Source of the DNA: Saccharothrix carnea
GTDB taxonomy: Bacteria > Actinomycetota > Actinomycetes > Mycobacteriales > Pseudonocardiaceae
Length of the DNA stretch: 64,000 bases
Direction: 5' to 3'
NCBI RefSeq assembly: GCF_003014735.1
Contig: NZ_PYAX01000013.1
Coordinates: 150,147-214,146, forward strand
Shown here piece after piece: positions 26,893 to 36,700 of the stretch (its first letter is position 1; each line of letters starts with the position of its first letter). Made by a program: the position numbers and the translations under genes. The notes beneath the pieces were generated by a model. That model made no database searches and was not told where the DNA came from. It saw nothing but the letters and a program-made list of their open reading frames with translations.

Positions 26893-27450
26893 TCAGAGCG
26901 AAGTGATCTCCAGGGTCACTAGGGAGTAGGTACTGGAGACCGTGCCCAGGCCGAGGATGCACAGCAGCACGTCGGTGGCCGGGCCGGTGATGACCTGCAG
27001 GACGGTGCTGCCGGCGAACAGGCCGGAGGTGACCGTGCCGGTGCGGGTGACCACTAGGGCGGCACCCACGATGGTGACGGTGTAGTTGGCCGAGATGGTC
27101 GAGGTCTGACCGGTGTTCCAGACGATGGTGTAGGTGATGGACCCGCTTTGCAGCAGGTCCAGGCAGGACAGTCCCCGCACGAGCGCGGAGAAGTTGATGG
27201 CCCCGGAGGTGATGGCCGGGTTGCTCAGCGACACGCACGGCCCCAACTGGGACGTGATGCCAACGGTGACGTCCCGCGGGGTCACGGTCAGCGGTGGGGT
27301 GAAGGTGTCGTTCTGGCTGCTGGGCGGGGTGCAGGTCACGTCCAGCACCCCGCCCGAGGCCGCACCGGCCGGCCCCGGCACGGTCAGCGCGAGGGCGGAG
27401 ACGGCCGTCATCAGCGCGGCCGCGGCGGTGCGTATTGACTTGATCATCAT
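26893..27450 (-). CDS. Secreted four-cysteine protein, paralog 4
   Basis: A 185-residue secreted family member with a signal peptide ending near GAASGG and the four conserved cysteines (LDVTC, GPCVSLSN, LSCLDLL, LLCILGL). The TWNTGQTS motif appears as VWNTGQTSTISAN. Tandem ATGs at 27450 and 27447 follow GGAGAGCG, the same start context as the other paralogs. A long open frame continues upstream on the minus strand through the AtuA gene but is a shadow of it. It lies between a dead transposase and the AtuA-family gene. Confidence 0.8.
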   Translation of the reverse strand: MMIKSIRTAAAALMTAVSALALTVPGPAGAASGGVLDVTCTPPSSQNDTFTPPLTVTPRDVTVGITSQLGPCVSLSNPAITSGAINFSALVRGLSCLDLLQSGSITYTIVWNTGQTSTISANYTVTIVGAALVVTRTGTVTSGLFAGSTVLQVITGPATDVLLCILGLGTVSSTYSLVTLEITSL

Positions 27451-27686
27451 CGCTCTCCATTTCGTCATGACGGGTGGCGAGTGCTCGCCACGGCTTGATC
27501 TTGTTGATGCGGTGTTCGACGGTGTCCTGTGTGGAGCACGGCGTCGTGGGTGACGGGCTGCCGACCCTGGCTGCCCTTCTCTCTCGGTTGGCGGACTGGA
27601 GGGTGTGTTCGGTCGTGACGGTGACGCTGTCGACCGTGCTGTAATCGCGATCGTCGGTGGGCGGCTCCGGACCGGGTGGTCGGCGA

Positions 27687-29474
27687 TCAGGGTTGCGGCG
27701 GCAGGAGCGAAGTGGGTACGTCGACGTGGCGTGCCCGCAGGAATTCGCCCAGTGATTTGCCGAGTTGGTCCAGTAGGAGTCCTGAGGAGCTGCTGGGTGC
27801 GAGGTAGCCCTGCAGGACGAAGCAAAGACCGCGGAGTTTCGGCAGTTCGTAGCGTTCGGCGGTGAACGGCGTGGGGCCGGCGATCAGCTCGGTGAGCCGG
27901 TCGGTGGTGAGGAAGGACAGCAGCCAGGGGTAGGCGTCGTCCTGGTTCACCCAGACGCCGAGGTTGGCGTTGCCTGCCTTGTCTCCGGCGCGCGCGTGCA
28001 CGACGTCGCCGAGGGGACGCCGGACGGTCGGGCCGAAGAACGCCAGGTCGGCCGGTGGCGCGAGGGTACTGGCTGGCTGTCCTGTGTAGGGCTGTGCCGC
28101 GGACGGGGGAGGGATGTCGACGACCCGGCCGTCGGGAAGGTGTGCCTGGTGTCGAAGGCTGTCCTGGCGGAGCAGGCCGGGCCAGTAGTCGACACGGGCG
28201 TGGACGCCGGGAAAGATCTCGGTGACCTCGATGTAGAAGCCCGGGAAGCTGCCCAGCCAGAAGGAGTTGAGCTGGGTGAGGAAATCTTTCACCTGTGCCT
28301 CGGTGGTCCCGGCGACGGTCACCTTCACCGGGACGGTGGCCTGCCACTGGTCGGCCGGATCGTCCACGGCCCGGCCGCAGACCAACAGCCGCAGCGCCTC
28401 CACCTGGTTCTCCCGCGCGGCGATCTCGGCCTGCTGCCGGAGCACCTCCACCTTCTCGTCGATCTGCAGTCCGGTCGGGAAGTACCACATCGACCCGCGA
28501 TAACCGGTGTGCAGGTGGATCCCCACCCGGGTGGTCTCCACGGGCGCGCTGCCCTTCGCGCCGGTCACGCGTACCCGGTCCGGTCCTTCCTGCGTGACCG
28601 TCACCGCGTCGATGTGCCAGGTGACGTCGGGGTTGAGGTACCGGGGGCCCTGGATTTCGTAGAGCAGCTGGGCGGTGACCGTGTCGACGGTTACTGTGCC
28701 GCCCTCGTTCGCCCTTTTGGTGATGACGCAGTCACCGTTGTCGGCGACCTCGGCGATGGGGAATCCCAGAACGGTGTTGTCGGGCACGGTGGTGAAGCCG
28801 GAGAAGTTGCCGCCGGTGGCCTGTGGGCCGCATTCGATGATGTGCCCGGCGGCGACCGCGCCGGCGATCTTGTCCAGTTCGTCGCGTTCCCACCCGTGCC
28901 ACCAGGCGGCCACACCGCTGATCAGTGAGGCGTCGGCGACACGACCGGTGATGACGATGTCGGCGCCCGCGTCCAGTGCCGCCTTGACACCCCAGGCTCC
29001 CAGGTAGGCGTCAGCGGCCAACACGCGCCGCTCGCTGCTGTCCAGGGATTCGCCGGTGTCGGTGTTGACCAGTTGCCCTTCGGCGACCAGCCGGTCGACC
29101 TCCTCGAACAGGTCGTCGCCGGTGACGCAGGCGATGCGCAGGTCCACACCACCCGCCTGTACTGCCTGACGGATCTTCTCCGCCAGCCCGCGGGGGTTGT
29201 GCACGCCGGCGTTGGTCACGACCTTCAGCTTCTTGTCGGCCAGCGCGGTCAGCTCGGGCAGCAGTTGTGCCGCGAACAGCGGGGAGAAGAACCGGCGGTG
29301 CTCCTCCGGGTCGTCGAGGAAGCGGGCTGCCACCATCGACTCCACGAACTCGGTCATCGAGTCGCCGATCAGCACGTCGACGGGTTGCCCGTGGACGGCG
29401 TTGTGGAAAGCGGAGAACCTGTCGCCCATGCTGCCGGAGAAGCTGGCGATGCGGACCGGGCGGCGTGAGGACAT
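27687..29474 (-). CDS. AtuA-family (DUF1446) protein
   Basis: A 595-residue cytoplasmic protein of the DUF1446/AtuA family, named after the acyclic terpene utilisation locus, in which the biochemical role is still poorly defined. Typical features are the N-terminal VRIASFSGSMGDR, the IGDSMTEFV segment, GADIVITGRVADASLISGV near residues 170-190, the ATGGNFSGF loop and GDKAGNANLGVWV near residue 500. AAGGAG lies 8 nt before ATG 29474. It is the last gene of the minus-strand polyketide-type cluster, 59 nt after a small frameshifted gene. With a CoA carboxyltransferase across the cluster, it may act on a CoA- or acyl-linked intermediate (inference). Confidence 0.85.
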   Translation of the reverse strand: MSSRRPVRIASFSGSMGDRFSAFHNAVHGQPVDVLIGDSMTEFVESMVAARFLDDPEEHRRFFSPLFAAQLLPELTALADKKLKVVTNAGVHNPRGLAEKIRQAVQAGGVDLRIACVTGDDLFEEVDRLVAEGQLVNTDTGESLDSSERRVLAADAYLGAWGVKAALDAGADIVITGRVADASLISGVAAWWHGWERDELDKIAGAVAAGHIIECGPQATGGNFSGFTTVPDNTVLGFPIAEVADNGDCVITKRANEGGTVTVDTVTAQLLYEIQGPRYLNPDVTWHIDAVTVTQEGPDRVRVTGAKGSAPVETTRVGIHLHTGYRGSMWYFPTGLQIDEKVEVLRQQAEIAARENQVEALRLLVCGRAVDDPADQWQATVPVKVTVAGTTEAQVKDFLTQLNSFWLGSFPGFYIEVTEIFPGVHARVDYWPGLLRQDSLRHQAHLPDGRVVDIPPPSAAQPYTGQPASTLAPPADLAFFGPTVRRPLGDVVHARAGDKAGNANLGVWVNQDDAYPWLLSFLTTDRLTELIAGPTPFTAERYELPKLRGLCFVLQGYLAPSSSSGLLLDQLGKSLGEFLRARHVDVPTSLLPPQP

Positions 29475-29533
29475 CGGACATCTCCTTGGTCAGGCCGGCC
29501 GGCGGATGCCTGCGGGCGGTGTGCGGGCTCAGG

Positions 29534-29733
29534 TCAGGACGTGTGAGCGGTGGCTTCCACGTGGCTGCACGGCGGTGGCTCGTACTGGACGAGGAACGCC
29601 TGGCGGTCGACCAACGACGGCAGGCGGCGGTTGCGCTGGGGTCGGTCGGCAGTTGCCCGGCGCCCCGTCCGAGGCTGCGTCCGGGCGTCCGTGCCACCTT
29701 GCCCAGCGTTTCGTCGTCGAGGATGTCGTTCAC
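29534..29733 (-). pseudogene. Small gene coupled to the hydrolase, needs one frame change
   Basis: A strong GGGGGAGGA precedes GTG 29733, whose first base lies within the hydrolase stop (GTGA overlap). The first frame reads VNDILDDETLGKVART and continues plausibly to about codon 30, then turns Arg/Ser-rich. A second frame supplies a protein-like end, LPSLVDRQAFLVQYEPPPC and SHVEATAHTS, stopping at 29534. Joining them gives about 65 residues. Either there is a real frameshift, a sequencing indel, or two shorter ORFs. The first codons resemble the N-terminus of the GMC oxidoreductase at 43459, which is preceded by a homologous hydrolase remnant. Confidence 0.45.
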
Positions 29734-30638
29734 GGGAGTCCTCCCCCAACGGTGTTCCTGCGGCCGTTCGGCGATGTGGGTTCCAGGTCGTCGCGGATGA
29801 AGGAACCGAGTGCGTCGATGAATTCCTCGTGGCTGTCCAGGTAGGAGACGTGCCCTGCTCCGGCCAGCAGGGCGAAGCGGCCGGCCGGGAGTCGGCGTGC
29901 CGCCGCCCAGCCCTGCCAAGCGGGGAGGAGCTGGTCTAAGCCACCCCAGATCACCAGGGTCGGCACGGTGATCTCGTGCAGGCGGTCGATCACGATGATG
30001 TCGTCGCGCTGGCCGGTGATGCCGGCGCACTGGCGGAACACCTCGAGCGAGGTCCGCAGTGCCTGTCGTGACCGGGCCAGCCGGAACTGGGCCGCCCAGG
30101 TCGTCACCGGGATGCGCCACGGTTGGCGCAGCAGCAGGTTGCTCGAGAGGACGAAGGCGGCGGCCCCGCCGGGGAGGGAGACGACGGCGGAGGCCAGGTC
30201 GGCTGCGCGCTCGGGCAGCAGGGCCAGCGCGATGGCCACCGGGTGGACCGCCCGGCCGAGGCCGGAGGCGTCGACCAGCACCAGCCTGCTGACCTCGGAC
30301 GGGTTCCGCAGAGCCAGTTCGGCTACCACGAGGCCCCCGAAGGAGTGGCCCACCGCGACGACCGTGTCCACCTCCAGGACATCGAGGAAGTCCGCGACGA
30401 ACGAGGCCATCGCGACGGGACGCACATCCGGCACCGGACTGGTGCCGCCCAGGCCGGGCAACGACAGCGCGATGACCCGGTGGGTCAGGGCGAGCTCGGT
30501 CATCACCGGGAACCAGTCCTGAGGGTCGGTCGCGATCCCCGGGACCAGCAGGACCACCGACCCTTCTCCGGCCTCGTAGAAGAGGGTGGAGAGACCTCTC
30601 ACCACAACGCGCCGCTTGGTCGGCTTCCGGTCGTTCAT
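29730..30638 (-). CDS. Alpha/beta hydrolase
   Basis: A 302-residue cytoplasmic alpha/beta-hydrolase with a complete catalytic triad: Ser99 in the nucleophile elbow GHSFGG, Asp235 in GGLDQLLP and His263 in GAGHVSYLD. An oxyanion-type motif, LLVPGIATD, is near the N-terminus. The substrate is unknown; in this cluster an ester, thioester or enol-lactone is plausible (inference). GAGGAGGAG precedes ATG 30638. It ends in a GTGA overlap with the small gene at 29733. A decayed copy of its 3' end lies at 43285-43440. Confidence 0.82.
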   Translation of the reverse strand: MNDRKPTKRRVVVRGLSTLFYEAGEGSVVLLVPGIATDPQDWFPVMTELALTHRVIALSLPGLGGTSPVPDVRPVAMASFVADFLDVLEVDTVVAVGHSFGGLVVAELALRNPSEVSRLVLVDASGLGRAVHPVAIALALLPERAADLASAVVSLPGGAAAFVLSSNLLLRQPWRIPVTTWAAQFRLARSRQALRTSLEVFRQCAGITGQRDDIIVIDRLHEITVPTLVIWGGLDQLLPAWQGWAAARRLPAGRFALLAGAGHVSYLDSHEEFIDALGSFIRDDLEPTSPNGRRNTVGGGLP

Positions 30639-30756
30639 GCGACTCCTCCTCGAGCTGTGTGCGATGGCCGCCGAACTCGGCGCTGTTACCGCTCGGGACG
30701 GCCGGATCAGGGCGTAGCGGCACGGAAAGGTGAAGACGTGGCCGGGTGGAACATGG

Positions 30757-31350
30757 TCAGGTGAAGACGAGTTCGTCCGTCACCGAGTCCCTCCCGGCGA
30801 GCCACATCCCGAGGGCCTCCCTGGTGCCGAGGACCTCTCGGGTGCGCGGTGAGCGAATCCCGATCTCGGGATGTCCGTCCGTGGGCACCACCCGGTACCT
30901 CAGGACCCTCAGGTTGGTGCTCAGGCTCAGCAACGCCCCGTCCCAGAGGATGAACGTGGGCACGGTGGCCGGGAGGTCCCGGCGCAGCCCCAGTCCCCGC
31001 ACGATGTCCTGGTGGTGGATCGCGAGGTCGCCGAGCGCGATCACCGCACCGACCCGGCTGGACAGGGACGGCCGGTCCGCCCACTCCCGGGCCCGTGCCA
31101 TCAGCCGCTCCCGCGGCAGCCGGCGGGCCTTCTTCACCTGTTTTCGGTTGGCGGCGTGCAAGAACGGGCCGTAGGGCAGGTAGGAGGCCGCGAAGTCGTC
31201 CACGGCGAGGAGGTGCCCGAGGACGTCCCGGGGAGACCACTCGGCGCACAGCGTGCGACCCGATTCGAAGGCGTCATCGGGCAACTGGTCCAGGGTGGCG
31301 ATCAGCCGACGCCTCTCCGCGCGCAATTCCCGTTCCAGGGGCAGCGTCAC
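30757..31350 (-). CDS. Maleylpyruvate isomerase-family (DinB-like) mycothiol-dependent protein
   Basis: A 197-residue protein with the four-helix MDMPI_N/DinB-like fold: an N-terminal LERELRAERRRLIATLDQLP, then LCAEWSPRDVLGHLLAVDD with the first metal-ligand His, and IHHQDIVRGLG with the last. Members of this family bind a divalent metal and often use mycothiol as cofactor. Start is GTG 31350 with GGGAGCA ahead; an in-frame extension upstream to 31548 is a shadow of the acyltransferase gene. It follows the acyltransferase gene by 55 nt and probably belongs to the same transcript. Its reaction in this pathway is unknown. Confidence 0.75.
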   Translation of the reverse strand: MTLPLERELRAERRRLIATLDQLPDDAFESGRTLCAEWSPRDVLGHLLAVDDFAASYLPYGPFLHAANRKQVKKARRLPRERLMARAREWADRPSLSSRVGAVIALGDLAIHHQDIVRGLGLRRDLPATVPTFILWDGALLSLSTNLRVLRYRVVPTDGHPEIGIRSPRTREVLGTREALGMWLAGRDSVTDELVFT

Positions 31351-31405
31351 TGCTCCCGCCTCCCGTCGGTTCGGCGGTCCGGTGGTGTCGCGGACCTCGG
31401 GCGGA

Positions 31406-32854
31406 TCAGTCGTCGACGAGTTCCTGGAGTCCTTGTTCCAGGCAGTGGTGGAAGAGGCCGGTGTCCGTGACGGCGGCAGGGTCGAGGTTGGTCCCGATCG
31501 AGCAGGTGCCGTCGTGCGAGGCCATCGATATGTTGGCCGCGGCGCCACCTCTGGGAGCCCAGGCCACCGCGTTCGCCACGTGGGCGCCTGCGGCGAAGGT
31601 GGTGCGGGAGAACCCCGGAACGCTGGTGACGACGAGGTCGACCGCGTTGCGCAGCACAGGGGGCACGAACAACCGGTGGACCAGGCCCGGTACCCAGGAG
31701 CCGAGGTCGGCCAGAGCGGTGTACACGTCCCGGACCAGGGCGCTGCGGGCCTCGGTGATCGCGGAGTGCACGGCGGCCATGCGCGCTGCGGCGGGCATGT
31801 CGCCGATCGGGCCTGCGATCCGCACCGAAGCGACGATGTTGCCGGCGCCGGTCTCGAAGGGCTCGCGGATGTTGACCGGCACCAGGGTCGGCAGACTGCG
31901 GTGGTTGATCCCGTGGTAGGCGTGGTAGCGGTGGAACGCGGCCAGCACCGCCGAGATGTAGGTGGAGGTCACGGACACACCGGCCGCTCTGCCCGCGGTC
32001 TTGAGGTCCGCCAGGGGAACGGTGAGCATGCCGCAGCGCATCGCGGCGCTGCGCCCGCGCAGGAGCGGCGACCGTGCGACGGGCTGGAGCAGTTGCGCGG
32101 CGGCCCGGCCGGCGAGGCGGACCCGGTCGCCGGTCGCGCGCGGTGTCGTCAGCCACCGCGCGGTCTCCCGCAGCAGCGTCCTCGTGCCGTCGCTGACGCC
32201 GTGGGCCGCTGAGGACAACGGGAGGCGCGCGACGGTGGCCGGTTGCCGGGCGTTGTGCTCGCCGGGCGGCCGGGACCGGCTGGGAACGCCGGTCGGCGCG
32301 GCCTCGGGGAGCAGTCTGCTCATGACCGAGACGATGGTGACCGCGTCACCGATGCTGTGGTGCCACTTGAGGAGGATCGCGGCCTGGTCCTGTTGGTAGC
32401 CCTCGACGAGCGTGGCCTCCCAGGGTGGGTGCGAGGGGTCGAAGTCGGCGTTGTTGCGCCACTCGACGAGTTCGAGGAGGTCGCGTGGGCCGGCCGGCTC
32501 CGGGAGTCGCATCCGGTGGATGTGCCGGGTGAGGCGGAAGTGCGGGTCGGGCACCCACGCCGGGGTTCCGGCTCGTACCGGTGTGTCGGCCACCCGGTGG
32601 GTGAGCCGGGGGAGTTTTCTGACGGTCCACCGGCAGCCGTCGAGGAATGCGTGCCAGTCCGGCGTCCTGTCGAGGTACCAGAGCCAGGTGACGTGCGGAC
32701 GGGTCAGCGGGTTGGTCCCCATGCGCCAGAAGAGCGTGTCCGTGCCGTTCATCGGACCCGGCGAGGACCACCCCGCTATCGGCCGGGTTCCGTGCACGGT
32801 CGCTCCTCCGGGGATGGTTTCGGGTGTGCCGCGTTCCTGGGACGGACGTGTCAT
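31406..32854 (-). CDS. WS/DGAT-type acyltransferase
   Basis: A 482-residue acyltransferase of the wax ester synthase/diacylglycerol acyltransferase family, which esterifies acyl-CoA (or acyl carrier) chains to an alcohol. The condensation-like active site is His165-His166-xxx-Asp170 (WHHSIGDA). Further family marks are MNGTDTLFWRMG near residue 35, NIREPFETGAGNIVA and the C-terminal VTSVPGF. The ATG at 32854 overlaps the SDR stop by 4 nt. Placed after the synthase and reductase genes, it is a natural release or esterification step for the chain made by the PKS (inference). Confidence 0.88.
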   Translation of the reverse strand: MTRPSQERGTPETIPGGATVHGTRPIAGWSSPGPMNGTDTLFWRMGTNPLTRPHVTWLWYLDRTPDWHAFLDGCRWTVRKLPRLTHRVADTPVRAGTPAWVPDPHFRLTRHIHRMRLPEPAGPRDLLELVEWRNNADFDPSHPPWEATLVEGYQQDQAAILLKWHHSIGDAVTIVSVMSRLLPEAAPTGVPSRSRPPGEHNARQPATVARLPLSSAAHGVSDGTRTLLRETARWLTTPRATGDRVRLAGRAAAQLLQPVARSPLLRGRSAAMRCGMLTVPLADLKTAGRAAGVSVTSTYISAVLAAFHRYHAYHGINHRSLPTLVPVNIREPFETGAGNIVASVRIAGPIGDMPAAARMAAVHSAITEARSALVRDVYTALADLGSWVPGLVHRLFVPPVLRNAVDLVVTSVPGFSRTTFAAGAHVANAVAWAPRGGAAANISMASHDGTCSIGTNLDPAAVTDTGLFHHCLEQGLQELVDD

Positions 32855-33765
32855 GAGAGACCCACCAGTTCTTCCGACCGCTCCCACACGGCGCGTTGCA
32901 GGCCGGTCCGGAAACGGTGCGGGGAAGGTGGCAGGAACACGGCTCCGGGTGTCGTGGAGTAGAAGCCGCCGCTGCGGCCGGCGAAGCGCGGGTCACCCGC
33001 GAGCCGCAGGGCGTGTTCGGCGGCCTGACGGGCGTTGCGCACGAGCGGTGTCCGTTCCGCCAGGGAGAACAGTCGCGTGCCCATCGGTATGTTGCGGACG
33101 AGCCCGGTGGACACCAGGCCGGGGCAGAAGGCGTTGGCGGTGATGCCGCGTGACGTCCACCTGCGCGCGATCTCCTGTGTGACCAGCACGTTGAGCAGCT
33201 TCGAGCGGGCGTAGACGGCCAAGGAGCCGATCCGGCCGTACGAGCCGGGTTCGGCGAAGGCGCGGGGATCGAGGTGGAGCACGCTGCGGTGCGATTCGGA
33301 GGCGACCATCACGATGCGTGACGGTGCTGCACGCTCCAGCAGATCCGCGAGGAGGTTGGTGAGGAGGAAGGGACCCAGGTGGTTGGTGGCGATCATCCTG
33401 TCGAACCCGTCGGCGCTGACCTCGGGCCGCAGGTCGTGCGTGCCGGCGTTGTTGATCAGGACGTCCAGGCGCGGCAGATGGTGATGCGCTTCTTCGGCCA
33501 CCCTGCGCACGTCCCGCAAGTCCGAGAGGTCCGCCACGAGCATCCGGACAGCGGCGGACGGGCTCTCCCGGTGCAGCTCGGCCAGCGTCGCCTCGCCCCG
33601 CGCGCGGTCGCGGCAGATGAAGAGAAGGTGCGCGCCCGCCGTGACGAGTCCCCGGGCGATCTCCTTGCCGATGCCCGAGGTGGCGCCGGTGACGACGCAG
33701 TACGCGCCTTCCATGGCCCTCTCCCGGTCGTCCGCATCGGGTTGGGTGAAGGGTCGATTCGTCAT
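32851..33765 (-). CDS. Short-chain dehydrogenase/reductase
   Basis: A 304-residue classical SDR. The NAD(P)-binding motif TGATSGIG is at residues 26-33, NNAG follows in the fourth strand, and the catalytic YxxxK is Tyr185/Lys189 (YARSK). ICRDRARGE after strand two suggests NADPH preference. The C-terminal extension (GFYSTTPGAVF and onwards) resembles retinol-dehydrogenase/protochlorophyllide-reductase-like SDRs, which act on hydrophobic aldehydes or ketones. ATG 33765 overlaps the PKS stop by 4 nt, and its own stop overlaps the acyltransferase start, so it is tightly coupled to both. Confidence 0.88.
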   Translation of the reverse strand: MTNRPFTQPDADDRERAMEGAYCVVTGATSGIGKEIARGLVTAGAHLLFICRDRARGEATLAELHRESPSAAVRMLVADLSDLRDVRRVAEEAHHHLPRLDVLINNAGTHDLRPEVSADGFDRMIATNHLGPFLLTNLLADLLERAAPSRIVMVASESHRSVLHLDPRAFAEPGSYGRIGSLAVYARSKLLNVLVTQEIARRWTSRGITANAFCPGLVSTGLVRNIPMGTRLFSLAERTPLVRNARQAAEHALRLAGDPRFAGRSGGFYSTTPGAVFLPPSPHRFRTGLQRAVWERSEELVGLS

Positions 33766-36700
33766 GTCGCCATCTCCACCAGTTCGACACCGGACATCTC
33801 CAGCAGGAGCCGGCCGGTGGGGGTGACGGCTCGGTAGACGCCGTCCGGACCGACCGACACCACGAGCTCGTGCCCGTGACGAAGCAGCAGATCGTGGTCG
33901 TTGGCTCCGTGCGTGTGCAGGTCGACGCGCGACACCGAGCGGGGCACGAACAGGGGGTTGTCGCGTTCACCGGCGGGCCGCAGGGCGGACGTCCTGAGCG
34001 CGGCGCACATCAGCAGCGCCGGTATCGTCATCGTTCGCAATCCGGGATACCCGGCCAGTTCGGGGGTCCACTTGCCGCGCGTGACGGAGGCGTCCACCGA
34101 GCAGTGCGAAAGGTTTCGGAAGGGGCCGCGCAGTGACACCGCAGCCCTTGGGACGGCATACGGGTCGCGGGCGGCCAGGGGCGTGACGGGGGCAGGCGGG
34201 TGCCACGGGGAGCCGTCCGGCAGGGGATCGTGGGACAGCAGCACCTCGGTCTGGAAATGGCGGAGTCCTCCCGGTCGCAGCCGGCCGTCCGGGCCCAGGG
34301 TGTCGGAGTGGATGCTCACCGCCACGGCTGTCCTGGGCTCGTCGCCGGACCGGTGCTGCGCCACCCGCGCCCTGATGCGCAAAGGAGCGGGCCTGCTCCG
34401 GGTGAACGGGCGGATGAAGGTGTCGAACCGGGCGTCCCGGAACCCGGTGGTGAACGTCCCCGGAACCAGCGCTTCCGCGGCCTGTGCGGCGATGTCCAGG
34501 ATGAACGTCGCGGGCACCGTCGGTTTGCCGCTGACCAGGTGGTCGTAGAGGTGGGGCTCGCCGTCCGGGGTCATGAGGTAGTCCCACTCCCCGCTGCCGC
34601 CCGGCTCCCGCGGTGACGACCGCCAGGACGGCCACAGGCGGCTCGCGCGCCGGGCAGACGGCTCGTCGCGCACCAGGCCGGGGAAGTGGTGCCGCAGCCG
34701 GTTCCGTTCCGTGTTCCCCAGATAGACCGACGTGCCCCCGGCACGTGGCGCGGCTGCGAGCTCGTCGAGGAACTGCGCGGTGCCCTCCGCCGTCGATATG
34801 GGGGTGAACTGCCCCTGATGCGACACGTGTTCCTGGTACAGGGCGTCGGATCCCATGCCCGTCTGCCGCCACATCGTGAAGCCGACGGTGAGCTCGTTGT
34901 GACCCGCAGCCGTCTCGGCGGTGGCCTCCAGGTAGGCGTTGCCCGAGGCGTAGTCCGTGTCACCGGGTGAGCCGGCGGATCCCGAGTACGAGCCGACGTT
35001 GCACCACAGGGACGGCTGCCCCGGGCCCAGCGCCGCCCTGAGGTTGAGGTGACCGAGAACCTTGGTGTCCCGTACCGCGCGGAACACTTCCAGCCCTTTC
35101 TTCTCCAGCAGGGTCGAGGCGACCTGGCCCGCGGCGTGGACGACGAAGTCGACCCGCCCTTCGACGCTCAGCACCCGTGCGACCGCTTCTCGGACCGAGC
35201 CCTCGTCCCGGATGTCGCATGCGAGGTAGTGCACCCGGTCCTCACCGAACAGGTCCTTGAGCGCCCGCAGCCTGACTTGCAGCCTGCGCTGTTTCAGCAG
35301 GGCGTCCGCGCGGGCGACCACCGACTTCGGGGTCGCATCGGGCAGGGTTTCGCGCAGGCGGCGGATGAGGTCGGCGCGGGTGCCCGCGAGCCGCTCGTCC
35401 CCGATGCCTTCGAGTTCCGAGGGCACTGCCTCTCCGGTGCGGCCTAGGAGCCACAGCCTGGGACGGGTGTGGTCTGCCAGGGCTTCGAGCAGGGCCTGGA
35501 CGATGTCCCCCGCCCCGCCCGTGATCAGACAGACGGATCCGTCGGTCAGCGGCAGGCCCGACGGCGGCACCGAGGTCGTGAGGGGGACCGGGAGCAGTGC
35601 TTCGGTCCAACGCCTGCCCTGGAGGTAGGAGACGGCGGGAGGCGGGAGCGGGCGGACGGCGCGTTCCCGCGCCACTTGAGTGAGCAGGCCCGGTGTGACG
35701 GGTTCGTCGGTGGTGAGCGTGAAGGCGACCGTGCCCGGGCGTTCCCAGCGCAGGCTCTTGACGAACCCGATGAAGAGCGAGGCTGTCGGGTGCGCCGTCC
35801 GGTCACTTGGGGCCGCACCCAGCACGACGGCCAGCGAGCTCTCCGGCTGCCACCGCGACCAGAGTCGCTGGGTGACGAGGAAGACCGCGTCGTGCAGGGC
35901 GAGGGCGCGCGGCACGGAGAGAGCCGCCAGGCCTCCCAGCACCGTCAGGTGGGGAGCCGCGGAGTCGACAGCCCTGAGCATCTTGTCCACAGAAGCCGCG
36001 GACGCGGGCCCGCCGCCGTCGTCCGGCAGGTCCAGGACGAGCGAGTCGCTGTCGTGGAGCTCGTCGTGGATCGCGGCACCGACCTCGGGGGAGGCCAGGA
36101 GCACGACGCCACGCCGGGGCAGCGACGGTGACAGCGGGGTATCCGCCTCACCGTGGTGGGTCGCGGCCTCGGCCGTGAGCTGCTTCCGGTAGCGGCGGGT
36201 CATGCACTCGGGCGCGATGTCCTCCTGCCCCCTGCGCGCCTCCTCGGCCGGCTCGGCGAGCAGGACCGTGTCCTGGTGGTCGGCGCGCAACCGCACGGGT
36301 AGGGCTGCACGCTCCACAGCGCGCAGGAGGGCGAGGGCGTGGTCGGCGGCCAGGTAGCTGCGGTCCCCTGCCGCCGGCGGCCGTTCCTGCGGGGCGTCGT
36401 CGAAGGACAACCGGGCGAGGACCGGCAGGCCGCGCTCTTCCGCGGTGCGGTTCGTCGTCACGGCCAGGAGGAACGCGCCCTCGCCCAGGGGCGCCGACCC
36501 GAGCCCTGCCAGGACGACGTTCTCGGTGCTCCCGTTGCCGTTGACGGCGACGACCAGCGCCAGGTCCAGCTCGCCGGTCCTGAGGTAGCGGTGGGCCACC
36601 CGGAGGGCCGCGAGCGTGCCGTCTCTCCCGGCGTCGATCGCCATGCACGGGCCGTGCAGGTCGTAGCGGGCCGCGATGCGGGAGGCGATGACGTTCGGCA

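Noticed and set aside
26893..28488. 531-codon minus-strand frame joining the secreted protein to sequence within the AtuA gene
   Set aside because: Only the last 185 codons are protein-like; the upstream part is an Arg/Pro-rich shadow of the AtuA gene.
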